Shown piece by piece: positions 10,418 through 22,900 of a stretch of DNA of 64,000 nucleotides (the first letter of the stretch is position 1; every line of letters starts with the position of its first letter). The translations under genes were made by a program, and so were the position numbers. The notes beneath the pieces are model-generated. The model had not been told where the DNA came from. It made no database searches and worked only from the letters and a program-made list of their open reading frames with translations. The DNA comes from Leptasterias polaris (Eukaryota > Echinodermata > Asteroidea > Forcipulatida > Asteriidae): contig JAZGTN010000022.1 of NCBI GenBank assembly GCA_037783415.1, positions 9,686,107 to 9,750,106 of the forward strand, written 5' to 3'.

Positions 10418-10665
10418 ATGGTGTTTCGTGGTTTAATTTCAAACGAAAATCGTGCATATATTCGTCTTTTGCGGAGGAGCGGAAAATCACAGAGAGAAAT
10501 AGCAGCAACGTGCAAAGTATCGCGTAGTTCTGTTCAACGCATTTTTAAACGTGACGGGCAAGTTGACCGGTCTCGCCGTAGCAGAGGTGGGCGAAAAAGA
10601 CTTCTGTCTAAGCGCCAGGAGCATCTTTTGGTGAGAAATCTACAAAAACTTAGGAGAACAGAGTG
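10418..10665 (+). pseudogene. Tc1/mariner-like transposase fragment (HTH domain)
   Basis: The frame beginning MVFRGLISNENR contains a paired-type helix-turn-helix: LLRRSGKSQREIAATCKVSR followed by SSVQRIFKRDGQ. It then has a basic GRPR-like linker (RSRGGRKRLLSKR) and the start of a second helix (EHLLVRNLQK). This is the DNA-binding half of a Tc1-like transposase. The match fades after about residue 82, and no DDE catalytic domain follows in any frame, so it is a truncated relic. Confidence 0.7.
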
Positions 10666-11435
10666 CCCATCAAACTGTACATGCATGGTTTTAATACTGT
10701 CAATTTGGTATGTTGGCTATGAATGTAATAAAATAACACAAATTAACCCTGGTGTCGCTCCCAAAATTAGCCCGTCCGGATAGAAACTCTATTGCCTCTT
10801 CACTCTGAGACGTTACAATGACGATTCCTGGCATGACCGTCTTGCGCCTGCGCAAAACATACATGTCAAAACGTTCTATGTAGCGTGCATGTAATTGTAA
10901 GATGGTTCACCATGACGATTAACCATGCCATTTTGGCTCCTAACTTCCCGAAAAACGGTTTTTGTTCAACGTCAAAAGTGCATTACGGTACACAAACAAC
11001 ACATAACCTGTTCACTTTCTTTTCAACCACCTCATTCAGTTATTTGGCAGAAAAACAAACGGTTAACCATCAACACCAAAATAGAAAAGAAATTAATGAA
11101 TCTCCTTCTTTAATCTACTACGGTGAATTGTCGGCTTCACCACCCCAAGTTCGAGTCCAAGCCTGGACTAAATGCAATTTTTTTTCTCTCTTTTTGTATC
11201 GCCTTACTCTAATGAATGCTCATTGTTTGTGCCCAATCTTGAAGTTTTTTCAAGTCATCTTTTCTATTTTTTATTATTTATTTTGTGTACATGGTCACAA
11301 ATTTCAGACAATCCTTGGCATAATGTTGTGGCCCCAAACAAAAACACCCTTGCTGTTTTGTATGTTTGTTTAACGCCCTACTCTGCAAGCAACGAACATT
11401 AACTGTCTGTGCATATTAATAGTATTTTTTAAGCC
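10666..11435. other. Unassigned stretch
   Basis: Several overlapping frames exist (the longest 162 codons from 10885), but their composition is unlike protein and no domain is visible. I see no repeat partner in the window apart from a short TTTCAGACAATCC word near 11310 that recurs at 15871. Confidence 0.35.
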
Positions 11436-11450
11436 TTCTTTTGTAATTTT

Positions 11451-11632
11451 TAGCTGTTTCGCAGCGAAACAGCTATTGTTTTTGTTAGAGTTTTTATTGG
11501 TTTTTTTAGCTGTTTCGCTTTCGAGTTTTTTGTTTTTATTGTTAGCTGTTTCGCAGCGAAGCGCAGCGAAACAGCTATTGTTTTTGTTAAAGTTTTTAGC
11601 TGTTTCGCGGCAAGCGCAGCGAAACAGCTATT
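11451..11632. repeat. Cluster of AGCTGTTTCGC...GCGAAACAGCT hairpins
   Basis: At least three hairpins built from AGCTGTTTCGC and its reverse complement are spaced by TATTGTTTTTGTTAGAG. The same hairpin words mark the borders of the tandem units that follow (for example 12764-12790). Confidence 0.85.
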
Positions 11633-11660
11633 GTTTTTGTTAGAGTTTTTGTTTTTATTA

Positions 11661-14600
11661 TTTGTCTGTTTCAGACTCCCGGAAGTCATTGAAATAACGC
11701 ACAATTCGTTCTAAGCGGCCCTTTGCATAGTTCCCAAAGAGCAATTGCAATGAAACTTTCAGTGATGAAAGGCATTGGTGCAAGGAAGGTCCTAAAACAA
11801 ATTCGTCATGATGACGTCATCACCTGTCACGTGACGTCATCTTAACGGTTGATATTTTAAATATTTGAAAATCTGTATCAAATCAGCCACAAGAGACCGT
11901 AAGTTTCTGTTTGTGGGATTGGGTAGGGATAAATTAGGTCTTCATTTTATTCAGTGTGCGTGACCTCACGCGACCTCTACTTCCGGTCGAAACCAGTCAA
12001 AACCGGAAGTGCCTTGTAATTCAAAAGTGCTAAATGTTATAAAAATGCTTTCAACGATGTTAGTGTCCGGCAATAGTGTGCAGTTAAAAAAAAATACCGA
12101 TGACGTAACGATACACAAGAGCGCCCTCTAGCGGCAGTTGGAAAACTGTTCAAAATGCACTTTGAGAAGATGTGTGTGGCGAAGTTTTTTGTAATCGCTT
12201 CAAAATTGATACACATGATGACCGTCAGGCAGCCAACAAATGTGTGAAGTTTTAGATTGATTACGGCATCAGGGGTCACGTGACGTGACATTAAAGGTGC
12301 ACTTTTTGAAGTCGTATATCTCCAAAAGTATAGGTCTAATCACGTTGAAACTTGGCAAGTCGTTAGATAATGGCGAGTTCCTGTTAAACCTAAAATGACG
12401 TAATGATGACGTCATCACACGATTTGTTATGATTTTTTCATTTTTTACCCCTTTAAGTCAGAAATTACTTACGGAACATGCTTTAATCTAAATTCTTTTT
12501 TTATCAGGCTTGATATGTCATAACTGATTCGAAAAATAATTGACGTCATCATGACGTCATCATTTGTCAGGTTATATTACCTTAAAGGTACAGTTTTACA
12601 AGATATATAGACAATGAATTCGATCTCACAAGGCATAAAATATTGTAATATTAACTTGATTATGTACACACTACAACCTTTCATATTCACTTGAGTAATT
12701 TGAAAATATTATTAGCGAAACAGCTCTGCATTTGTTCACAAATGCAAATAAGTCTAGTTATTAGCTGTTTCGCTTTGCAGCGAAACAGCTCTTGTTTTGC
12801 TTGGAGTTTTTTTTTTTTTTTTTAATTTGTCTGTTTCAGACTTCCGGAAGTCATTGAAATAACGCACAATTCGTTCCAAACACCCTTTTTCATAGTTCCC
12901 GATAAGCAATTGCAATGAAACTTTCAGTGATGAAAGGCATTGGTGCAAGGAAGGTCCTAAAAGAAATTTGTCATGATGACGTCATCACCTGTCACGTGAC
13001 GTCATCTTAAAGGTTTATATTTTAACTATTTGAAAATCTATATCAAATCAGCCACAAGAGACCATAGATTTCTGTTTGTGGGATTGGGTAGGGATAAATT
13101 AGGTCTTCATTTTATTCAGTGTGCGTGACCTCACGTGACCTCTACTTCCGGTCGAAACCAGTCGAAACAGGAAGTGCCTTGTAATTCAAAAGTGCTAAAT
13201 GTTATGAAGTTGCTTTTAACGATGTTAGTGTGCGGCTAAGATGTACTTTCAAAAAAAAATACAAATGACGTAATAATAGTAAAGAGCGCCCTCTAGCGGC
13301 AGTTGCAAAACTGTTCAAAATGCACTTTGAGAAGATGTGTGTTGCGAAGTTTTGTGTAATCGCTTCAAAATTGATACACATGATGACCGTCTGGCAGCCA
13401 ACATACGTGTGAAGTTTTAGACTGATTACGTCATCAGGGGTCACGTGACGTGACATTAAAGGAGCACTTTTTGAAGTCGTATATCTCCAAACGTATAGGT
13501 CTGATCACGTTCAAACTTGGCAAGTCGTTAGATAATGGCAAGTTCCTGTTAAATTTGTAATGACGTCATGATGACGTCATTACACGATTTGTTATGATTT
13601 TTTCATTTTTTGCCCCTTTAAGTCAGAAATTACTAACGGAACATGCTTTAATCTAAATTATTTTTTAAACAGGCTTGATATGTCATAACTGATTCGAAAA
13701 ATAATTGACGTCATCATGACGTCATCATTCGCCATGTTATATTAAATTAAAGGTAGAGTTTTACAAGATATATAGACAATGAATTGGATCTCACAAGGCA
13801 TTCAATATTGTATTTATTAACTTGATTATGTACACACAACAAACTTTCATATTCGCTTGAGTAATTTGAAAATATTATTAGCGAAACAGCTTTGCATTTG
13901 TTCACAAATGCAATTGAGCTCTAGTTTTTTTAATTTGTCTGTTTCAGACTTCCGGAAGTCATTGAAATAACGCACAATTCGTTCTAAGCGGCCTTTTGTA
14001 TAGTTCCTAAAGAGCAATTGCAATGAAACTTTCAGTGATGAAAGGCATTGGTGCAAGGAAGGTCCTAAAACAAATTCGTCATGATGACGTCATCACCTGT
14101 CACGTGACGTCATCTTAAAGGTTTCTATTTTAAATATTTGAAAATCTGTATCAAATCAGCCACAAGAGACCGTAGGTTTCTGTTTGCGTTATTGGGTAGG
14201 GATAAATTAGGTCTTCATTTTATTCAGTGTGCGTGACCTCACGCGACCTCTACTTCCGGTCGAAACCGGAAGTGCCTTGTAATTCAAAAGTGCTAAATGT
14301 TATGAAAATGCTTTCAACGATGTTAGTGTCCGGCAAGGGTGTGCAGTTAAAAAAAAATACCGTTGACGTCACGATACACAAGAGCGCCCTCTAGCGGCAG
14401 TTGGAAAACTGTACAAAATGCACTTTGAGAAGATGTGTGTTGCGAAGTTTGTTGTAATCGCTTCAAAATTGATACACATGATGACCGTCAGGCAGCCAAC
14501 ATACGTATGAAGTTTTAGATTGATTACGTCATCAGGGGTCACGTGACGTGACATTAAAGGTGCACTATTTGAAGTCGTATATCTCCAAAAGTATAGGTCT

Positions 14601-15845
14601 GATCACGTTGAAACTTGGCAAGTCGTTAGATAATGGCAAGTTCCTGTCAAACTTGTAATGACGTCATGATGACGGCTTGTTATGATTTGTTCATTTTTTG
14701 CCCCTTTAAGTCATAAATTGCTAACGGAGCATGCTATAATCAAAATTCTTTTTTAAACAGGCTTGATACATTATAACTGCTTAGAATACAAAAAGACTTT
14801 CATATTCACTTGAGTCATTTGAAAATATTATGAGCGAAACAGCTCTGCATTTGTGCACAAATGCAATTAAGCTCTAGTTATTTTTATTTTTCACTGGACT
14901 TCCGGAAGTCACTGAAATAACGCACAATTCGTTCCAAGCACCTTTTTTCATAGTTCCCGATAAGCAATTGTAATGAAACTTTCAGTGATGAAAGGCATTG
15001 GTGCAAGGAAGGTCCTGAAACAAATTCGTCATGATGACGTCATCACCTGTCACATGACGTCATCTTAAAGGTTTATAATTTAAATATTTGAAAATGCGTA
15101 TCAAATCAGCCACAAGAGACCGTAGGATTCTGTTTGCAGGATTGGGTAGGGATTAATCAGGGCTTCATTTTATTCAGTGTGCGTGACCTCATGTGACCTC
15201 TACTTCCGGTCGAAACCAGTCGAAACAGGAAGTGCCTTGTAATTTAAAAGTGCTAAATGTTATGAAGTTGCTTTTAACGATGTTAGTGTGCGGCTAAGAT
15301 GTACTTTTAAAAAAAATACCAATGACGTAATAATATTAAAGAGCGCCCTCTAGTTGGAAGTTGGCAGTTGGAAAACTGTTCAAAATGCACTTTGAGAAGA
15401 TGTGTGTTGCGAAGTTTTTTGTAATCGCTTCAAAATTGATACACATGATGAACGTCAGGCAGCCAACATATGTGTGAAGTTTTAGATTGATTACGTCATC
15501 AGGGGTCACGTGACGTGACATTAAAAGTCCACTTTTTGAAGTCGTATATCTCCAAAATTATTGGTCTGATTAAGTTGAAACTTGGCAGGTCGTTAGATAA
15601 TGGCAAGTGCCTGTTAAACCTGTAATGACGTCATGATGACGTCATCACACGATTTGTTATGTTTTTGCCCCTTTAAGTCATAAATTGCTAACGGAGCATG
15701 CTTTAATCAAAATTCTTTTTTAAACAGGCTTGATACGTCATAACTGCTTGGAATACAAAAAGAATTTCATATTCACATGAGTAATTTGAAACTATTATTA
15801 GCGAAACAGCTCTGCATTTGTGCACAAATGCAATTAAGCTCTAGT
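11661..15845. repeat. Tandem array of four ~1 kb units rich in TGACGTCA
   Basis: Four head-to-tail units share the anchor GGAAGTCATTGAAATAACGC or a one-base variant, at 11681, 12846, 13954 and 14904, giving periods of about 1165, 1108 and 950 bp. Each ends with TTAGCGAAACAGCT, TGCATTTGT and CACAAATGCAA. The units contain repeated CRE-like TGACGTCA palindromes, often doubled, and CACGTGACGT. Units 3 and 4 have internal deletions. The minus-strand frames starting MSRHVTPD recur in each unit but vary in length and break at different points, so they are probably not genes. Confidence 0.9.
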
Positions 15846-15876
15846 TTTGTTTTTTTTTCACGCTGAAAAATTTCAG

Positions 15877-16068
15877 ACAATCCCGGCCATATCTCGTTGG
15901 GTGCCCGCACCACGGCCCCCGTGCTCCCTTTCAATGTTGGCTCTCATTGCGCGGTCTGCGCTCTCATCAACATTGAACGGGGGGACGGGGAGGGAATGTT
16001 TATTGCACGGGGGAAGTGTTTATTGTCACGTTGCAAATGGGTGGCCCAAGCATTTTGGCCGGGATTGT
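15877..16068. mobile_element. MITE with ACAATCCCGGCCA ends, copy 2
   Basis: This is a close copy of 10090-10280 with the same ends, the same GC-rich core and the same orientation. Short frames through it duplicate those at the first copy. Confidence 0.8.
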
Positions 16069-16080
16069 AGATACTAATTA

Positions 16081-16701
16081 TAAGGCTTCCCTGGAGCCTT
16101 ATACATTTATTTAGGGATCTAACATTTATACTGTAACCCTACGTTTTCAAAATGGTCATTGATAGAACAATATTTTCTGGTATTTTTATTTAGCCAGCAA
16201 TAACTTCAGTTTCCTTTGTACTACACAACTAAAACTTTCCCAACACACTTAATATACATTCACAATGCATGTGAGGCCTTTTTATTGAGTTAAATTCAAA
16301 AACATCTTCAAAAAATGAAATTTACCACGCAACAGTAAACTCACGGTTATTTTGCTGTCAAAGCACTCAATGCATAACGAACACGAATGGTCGGACCAAC
16401 CATTCCGTGAAAAGGGGTGTTAAAAAATATCTTGCTTCTTCATCACGGTACACAGGCTGCGTTCACGCACAGTGCACAAATAAAGACAGCGCGGTGTGCG
16501 CTACAAGTCTTCTGATGCACCGCGCTGTCTTTATTTGTGCGAATGTGCGCTATGCTTTATGTTCTGTGATACAAAGGAAACTGAAGTTATTGCTGGCTAA
16601 AGACCAGAAAATGTTGATCTATCAATGACCATTTTGAAAACGTAAAGCGTTATGGAGGCCCAAAATGTTAGACCCCTGTAAAGGCTCACAGGGGAACCTT
16701 A
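16081..16701. mobile_element. Nested foldback element, 621 bp
   Basis: The outer ends TAAGGCTTCCCTGGAGCCTT and the inverted AAGGCTCACAGGGGAACCTTA are imperfect partners. Inside them, 16141-16220 pairs with 16570-16643 over about 75 bp. In the centre a perfect 23-bp hairpin pairs 16474-16496 with 16518-16540 (arms containing AAATAAAGACAGCGCGG). No coding potential is supported. Target duplication is unclear (TTA or TA). Confidence 0.8.
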
Positions 16702-16930
16702 ATAGTTTCTAGAAGTAGTGTAGCGCAACCCTCATTGTAAAAAATACTTGGCCGGATTTTATCATTTTATTTATTCTTTTTTATTTTAAAACTTTTTTAC
16801 TATTTGCCAACTGCTACTTCCATTATTCATTTTTAAAAGTAAATATCATTTTTTATATTGAGCGATAAAATAAGAGGCATTGTGACGTTTTTGTTATAAT
16901 ACATGTACATTTTTTTTAGATGGATTTAAA
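16702..16930 (+). promoter_or_regulatory. Probable XPA 5' flank
   Basis: The AT-rich 230 bp between the foldback element and the XPA start codon must hold at least part of the 5' UTR or promoter. I see no convincing TATA box or initiator, so this is by position only. Confidence 0.3.
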
Positions 16931-19900
16931 ATGGCGAACACAGACGACAAGATCAAATTAAGTGACACACAGAGAGCTAAGATAGAAAGAAACAGACAGA
17001 GGGCGCTGTTGCTACGCCAAGCGAGACTCAGCAGCAGGCCATACCCAGAACCTACATGTAAACTCCCAATTGTAAGGTTAGTTTCTTTAAATATGTTAAT
17101 GATCCACCCTCATTCGCTCATTCCGTTTTATTACTTATTTATTTATTTATTTATTTAATAACTTATTTATTTAATAACTTATTTATTTATTTATGTATTT
17201 ATTTTATTTATTTTTTATTCTAAAGTGTTATCTGTTTACCAATTTATTTACATATTTATTAATTATTATTATTATTTGTTCACACTTTTTATAGATTATT
17301 TTTCTTGGACCTACTTTCTTGGTTGGTTTACTTCCAAATCTTATTTTATCTTCTTTGTACTTTCTTTGTAATTTTATTTTGTTTGTCTTGGTCAAATAAA
17401 TAATAATAAATAATAATAATAATAAATAGGAAACAGGGCAACTGGTACGCACGCAAACTCGTACGCCTGCCGACCCGTACGCCAATTGGTTAACTCGTGT
17501 GCCCACCAACTTGTACACAAACGAACTCGTACACGCACAAACTCATACACAAACAAACTCGTACGCACGCTAAGTCGTACACACACAAACTCGTACGCAG
17601 GTGTATTTCTAAATGTATTACGAAAGCACTGACAGTGGGAATTATTAATTCAAAATTAGTTCAGAATTCAAGGGAAGGTATATGTCACTTCTGCGTACTC
17701 TCTCAAAAGAATGACAATAATGAGACGTGGAGATGCCATCCCTTGGTTGATTTTTAATATAACTCAATTCATTGAAATGGAATAGGTGAAACTGAAATAA
17801 ATAAAGATACATTAGTTTAAGTTAGAGATGAGAAAATAATTAATTACAAGGCACATTTTTAACACCAAAGGGAATATATTAACAATTAATGCATAAGTCC
17901 ACCAAATCTACATGAATCCACAATTAATCCAATTGTACAGGATATGCTTTATCATGAGCCTCAAATACACAGCATGATACATTAAAGCAAATACCCAATA
18001 ACCGTCATAAATAAACATTAACAAATAACATACACTTACAAATCATGTGCGGGAATGACGTCCCTTAAATACACATAGTGGTGTTCCTGGTGTGGTGTGT
18101 GGTTTCTGTAGTATACAGGGGGTTTACGGGGGGTACAGCGGTATACGGGTGAGTCTCCAAAGGCGTCGGAGGTGTGATGAAGACTGACCTCAAAAGGCGA
18201 CGCCCTAACTTAAATACTAAACCAAAGATTACACAGAAAACGCATGCCTAGATTTGATTGGCTGAACGCAAGACTTACGACCCAAACACAATAAACTAAT
18301 GAATAATAATACCAAGAGGGATAAAAGAACCAAGCTCCGTGGCATGATATGCAAATTAAGCTATACAAATAAGATTGAATATGCTAATACTGGATATTTG
18401 AAATAACAAACGTGACGGAATACAATAAAACTTATCGGCGGAGATAACAGTATACGTTTGGTAAGAAACGTTTCTCAGAGTGTGTATTCCAACATGTCCA
18501 ATTGCGGATTATTCTTCCTGCGTGGACATTGTAACCTCTCCGTATAACTCGTTCCTCGGCTTGATTCCCGCTGAGAACTTTCCAGTGGTCACGATTGGGC
18601 TTAGAAAATCATTTCACAGACTGAAGTAAAAAAAAATTTCAATTGAAGGTGCCTAATGAAATGAAAGATTGAAAATGTAATTTAAAGTAATGAAAGAGAA
18701 TCCGTGTGCTTTTTTGTATTTTTCACTTTGTAAACAAATTTATAAAAAAATTGCTCTTGCATTACATCAAAATAATATAACTTCAAATTTTCAGCAGAGC
18801 TAAATCTGAAAATTCACTTCAGGAAAAACCAAATGACAAAAACATTCTGATTCAATAAATATTTAAGAAATTAAAACAAATTTGAACTATGAAATTTCAA
18901 TATTTATCCAAACGGAAAAAACTCCACAAAATTAGATTTCTAAATTTATTTACTATCATAACTTAGGCCCTAACTGCCGTCCGATTTCAACATTTATAAA
19001 ATATCAAAAGGGCCATTCTTTTAAAACAAATTTACATTGTTACTGAGGAGAATTTCCATTTCCATAAAAATATCAGGCCCTATAAAAACAGGCCCTACCT
19101 CAAAACGGCAAAACCTTTTACCTATGTCAACACGTAGTGAACTACACTTGCATACGAGTTGGTGGTTGTACGAGTTTGTGTGCGTACGAGTTTGTGTGCG
19201 TACGAGTTGGTGCGTACGAGTTTGCGTGCGTATGAGTTGACCTGTATTCGTTAAATATACGAAAAATTATATAAATTATCTTATTCAGATCCTATGCAAG
19301 TTTTACATCATTGATAATTATTACTTTTACTGTACCCACAATAATTAGGCCTACACGATTCAAACTAGCCTCTCAGTCTCATTACCAGGGATGAGATTTT
19401 TCAGACTTTTGTCTGAATTCAGACTTTTTATGTCAGCCTGGTGAATAAAAAAAGCCTTACATTTTTCCACATAAAAGAAAAACTGCCCTTTGATCTACTT
19501 CACTAGTGCTTAGGACACTGTTCCTAAAAGCCCATTGAATTCCAAACCCTCCCAAGGGGTTACCAAAAGGTAGAAATGCCATCATTTCAACATACTTGTA
19601 GGCCCTACGTCCTAAAATTTGGATCCAACATGTAGTTTCAGACTTTTTTGCCAGCAATGACTCGCATCCCTGCATTACTAATCACGCCACCACAGGGCTC
19701 GTAGCTCAGATTGTATACTGGGCCAGGATTTTTGTTACAAGACAAGAATCAAATAATAAACCATAAGGCCAGAATCAAAATGAGAAAAAGCTTTGTGACT
19801 CAGTCTATACAAGCATTGAACTGGTTTTATTTGTACAAGTGCTAAGAAGAGAAGATGGATCTCATTTTTCTTTATTGGCGTTAAGTATAGACCTACTTTA

Positions 19901-22900
19901 ATAAATCAGTGGAATTCAAAGGTATTACTATTATCAGACTCAAAGTCAACATTTTCACTTATTGTATTTCTGTTCAAGATATTACACAATGAGCTATTGT
20001 TTAATTTCAAATTAAAAACACAAGACCGCTGGGAGCTGGACTTGTTCGATCATGAGTTTACTGGCCCAAATAATGTTAAAACTACTGGCCTCAGGCCTGT
20101 GGTCCAGTGTTAAGTTCGAGCCCTGCACGCTCGGCTGTCTAGTGGTTAAGACAACTGAACGGGGGGGGGGGTCATAGGGGATGTAGTATTTCTGTGGTTA
20201 TCAGCACACAATCTTTACATCATGCAAGGGTAATGATAAAGTTCTTGATACACTTTGTACTACATTTTAAAGGTGGACTGTCATCATGATCATAGCATGC
20301 CTATATGGCCGTGCATGGAATTAGGAACTGTACTCCAGTTACTACGCATGTGAGCTAGCCACCACATCACAAAGGGCCCCATCACCATTGTGTTGTGATG
20401 TGATAGCAGTGCATCTGCAGTAACTGGTTAAGAAATCATAATTTCATGTTCAGTCACAGGCCTGCTATGATCATAATAACAAAGCCCCCTTTGAATGTGA
20501 CACACAACACTCTCAGAACACATTTTAGACAATAATATTAACAATGTATTTTGTGTTATTTCTGTTTTAATAGGAGTGAGAAATCATGTTCCAGTCGAGT
20601 AATTGATACAGGTGCAGGGTTCCTGCTGGAAGAAGATGAAGATGAGGAGGGGTCCAAACAAGTAACTATAGTTCACGAGCCAGGTACAGTATTCTCTCCA
20701 CTGAAATAAAACACAGAATGCTGAGAGAGTTGAATGCTGTGCACGCCCTCTATGTCAGCTGTAGGTACATGTATAAGTGTATCAATACCATGTATGGCAA
20801 AAATAACCAGCTCAACCAATGGCATGAATGGGAAAGCTGAAATTTGCCATACAGCTAAAATGGCAGAGCATGAATTCATCAAGGTCAAAGCAGATAGGAG
20901 TCTATGCACAAACAGCTTTCTCAGGGTTCTTTTATGTAGTTATGGAAGACATAAACAGCAATCTTTTCAGTGTTAGGTGAATAAAGCAAGATTGATTGTT
21001 GCGGGATTTGAACCTGTGACCTCCAGGTTTACACACCAATGCTATACAAACTCAGCTATCTAACCTTATATCTAGCCCTATTTACATCTTTGTTTATTGG
21101 GGGGGACTGGGGTTGGTGAAGGGGGCACAGTCATAAGTCATACATTGATAGAGAAGATACAACCATATAGCCATGGGATCACACTGGAATCATGGTACAA
21201 CCTGGGATACAGACAAATCTTTAACACAAACAATGTCTGTTTTAAGTTGAATAGTATCAAAGCAGGGGGTGTATATAATATCAGACATTTTTTTCTGAAA
21301 TTGTTTTTCTGTTCAAGCCAAATTGTTATTATTATTATTATTATTATTATTTCATTTCATCACAGCCTACAAAAGAAAGATCACATTTTCTTTTGTGCCG
21401 GTAACTCCTTGAGTCGGGCTACGTCCTGTAGCCTTAGATCTCAAGGGTCTTTCTCAGGATTCTCGCTGTTCCCAAAAGTGCTGCCTTCTGTAACAGATCT
21501 ACCCTCACAGTTGTACCTATTTCATCTAGATGTTTCCCCAGTGCTTTCGGAATGGTGCCAAGTGCTCCAACCACCACAGGGACTACTTTCACTTTCACCT
21601 GCCAAATCTTACGAAGTTCCCTGGCCAGGTCTTGGTACTTTTGGATCTTGTCTAACTCCTTCGAAGCTACCCTTATGTCACCTGGCACTGCTATGTCAAT
21701 GAGATGACACATCTTCGTCGTCTTATCTAAGACTACAACATCCGGACGCCTATGTTCTATAACATGATCAGTCTGAATGTTAAAGTCCCAGAGGATCTTG
21801 ACCTGGTCGGTCTCTATAACTTTCTCCGGGACATGGACATCATACTTCTTACACAGATCCCAGTGGATCACCTTGGCCAACTTGTCATGTCTTCCTTTGT
21901 ACTCCGTCTGGGCCATCTTACTACATTCGCTGACAATATGAAATTTATACAGTCTCCTCGGCCTTATTACACATTCTACACATTCTACATTGCTTTCTCT
22001 ATCCTTGCCTTCATTACATTTGTCCTTAGTGATTGGTCTTGCACCGCAGTAATCAAGCCCTCGGTTTCCTTCTTCAGCTCTCCACTCCTTAACCAATTCC
22101 AGGACTTGGCGCTCGCCACTTCTTCAGTGCATCTCAAGAATCGGCCATGAAGCGGTTTATTCCTCCAATCCTGTTGCCTTTCCTCTTTCATTACCCTTTT
22201 GTACTCCTTTGGCCCAACTTCGTCTGTCCTCGTATATCTTTGCGCAGCTTTCAACAACCTCTCCTCAGCAATCCCCTTCCGCCCTCTGACCTCGGAAGAT
22301 AGAGTCTACTAACATTTGACCGCGGATGAAGCATGCCATGCATGGTCATGAGTTTTCTTGTCCTCCTATCAGCGACATCTAGATCTTGTTTAGTCCACTC
22401 GATAATTCCCCCACTGTACCTCATCAAAGACACGGCCCAGGTGTTAATCGCCTTTATCATGTTACCCCCGTTCAGTTTAGACTTCAAACATTTCTTTACC
22501 CGTCTGATGTATTCTGCCTTCAGCCTTACCTTTGACTCCACGTGAAGGACATGGTCTGATTCAAGTACACCAAGATACCGATAACTCTCCTCCTCACCCA
22601 AAGCCCTCATCTGTGCACCATCTGGCAGAGCGATGCCATCGGAATGTACCCTCTTTCCCCTCTTCATGGTCATTGAAGCACATTTCTCCAGACCGAACTG
22701 CATCCCGATGTCATCGCTGAAAATTCTGACGGTCTGCACCAAGGAATCTATCTCTGCATCATTCTTTGCAAACAACTTCAAATCGTCCATAAAAAGCAGA
22801 TGGTTGATCTTACATCCATCCTTCTTCAGTACATAACCTGCACTCACCTTCCTCAGAATCATCGACAGTGGCATCAGTGCAAGGACAAACAGCAGCGGAG

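Larger units (their letters stand above)
17434..19244. mobile_element. 1.8 kb element with CAGG ends and inverted ACTCGTACGCACGCAA arrays
   Basis: The left end CAGGGCAACTGGTACGCACG (17434) matches the inverted right end, which reads CAGGTCAACTCATACGCACG from 19244. Both continue with CAAACTCGTACGC. Arrays of 15-20 bp units built on ACTCGTACGCAC lie at 17446-17599 and, inverted, at 19146-19242. No transposase is present and no clear target duplication is visible (TAGGAAA versus TATTCG). The interior carries the younger solo LTR at 17683-18449. It lies in XPA intron 1. Confidence 0.7.

Noticed and set aside
12037..15521. Recurring minus-strand ORF (MSRHVTPD...) in the tandem array
   Set aside because: It is present in each unit only because the units are repeats. 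Ends differ and stops appear at different places; no domain, start context or codon signal was seen.
17497..17757. 86-codon ORF ([20 protein letters not shown])
   Set aside because: It is a translation of the ACTCGTACGCAC repeats running into the solo LTR.
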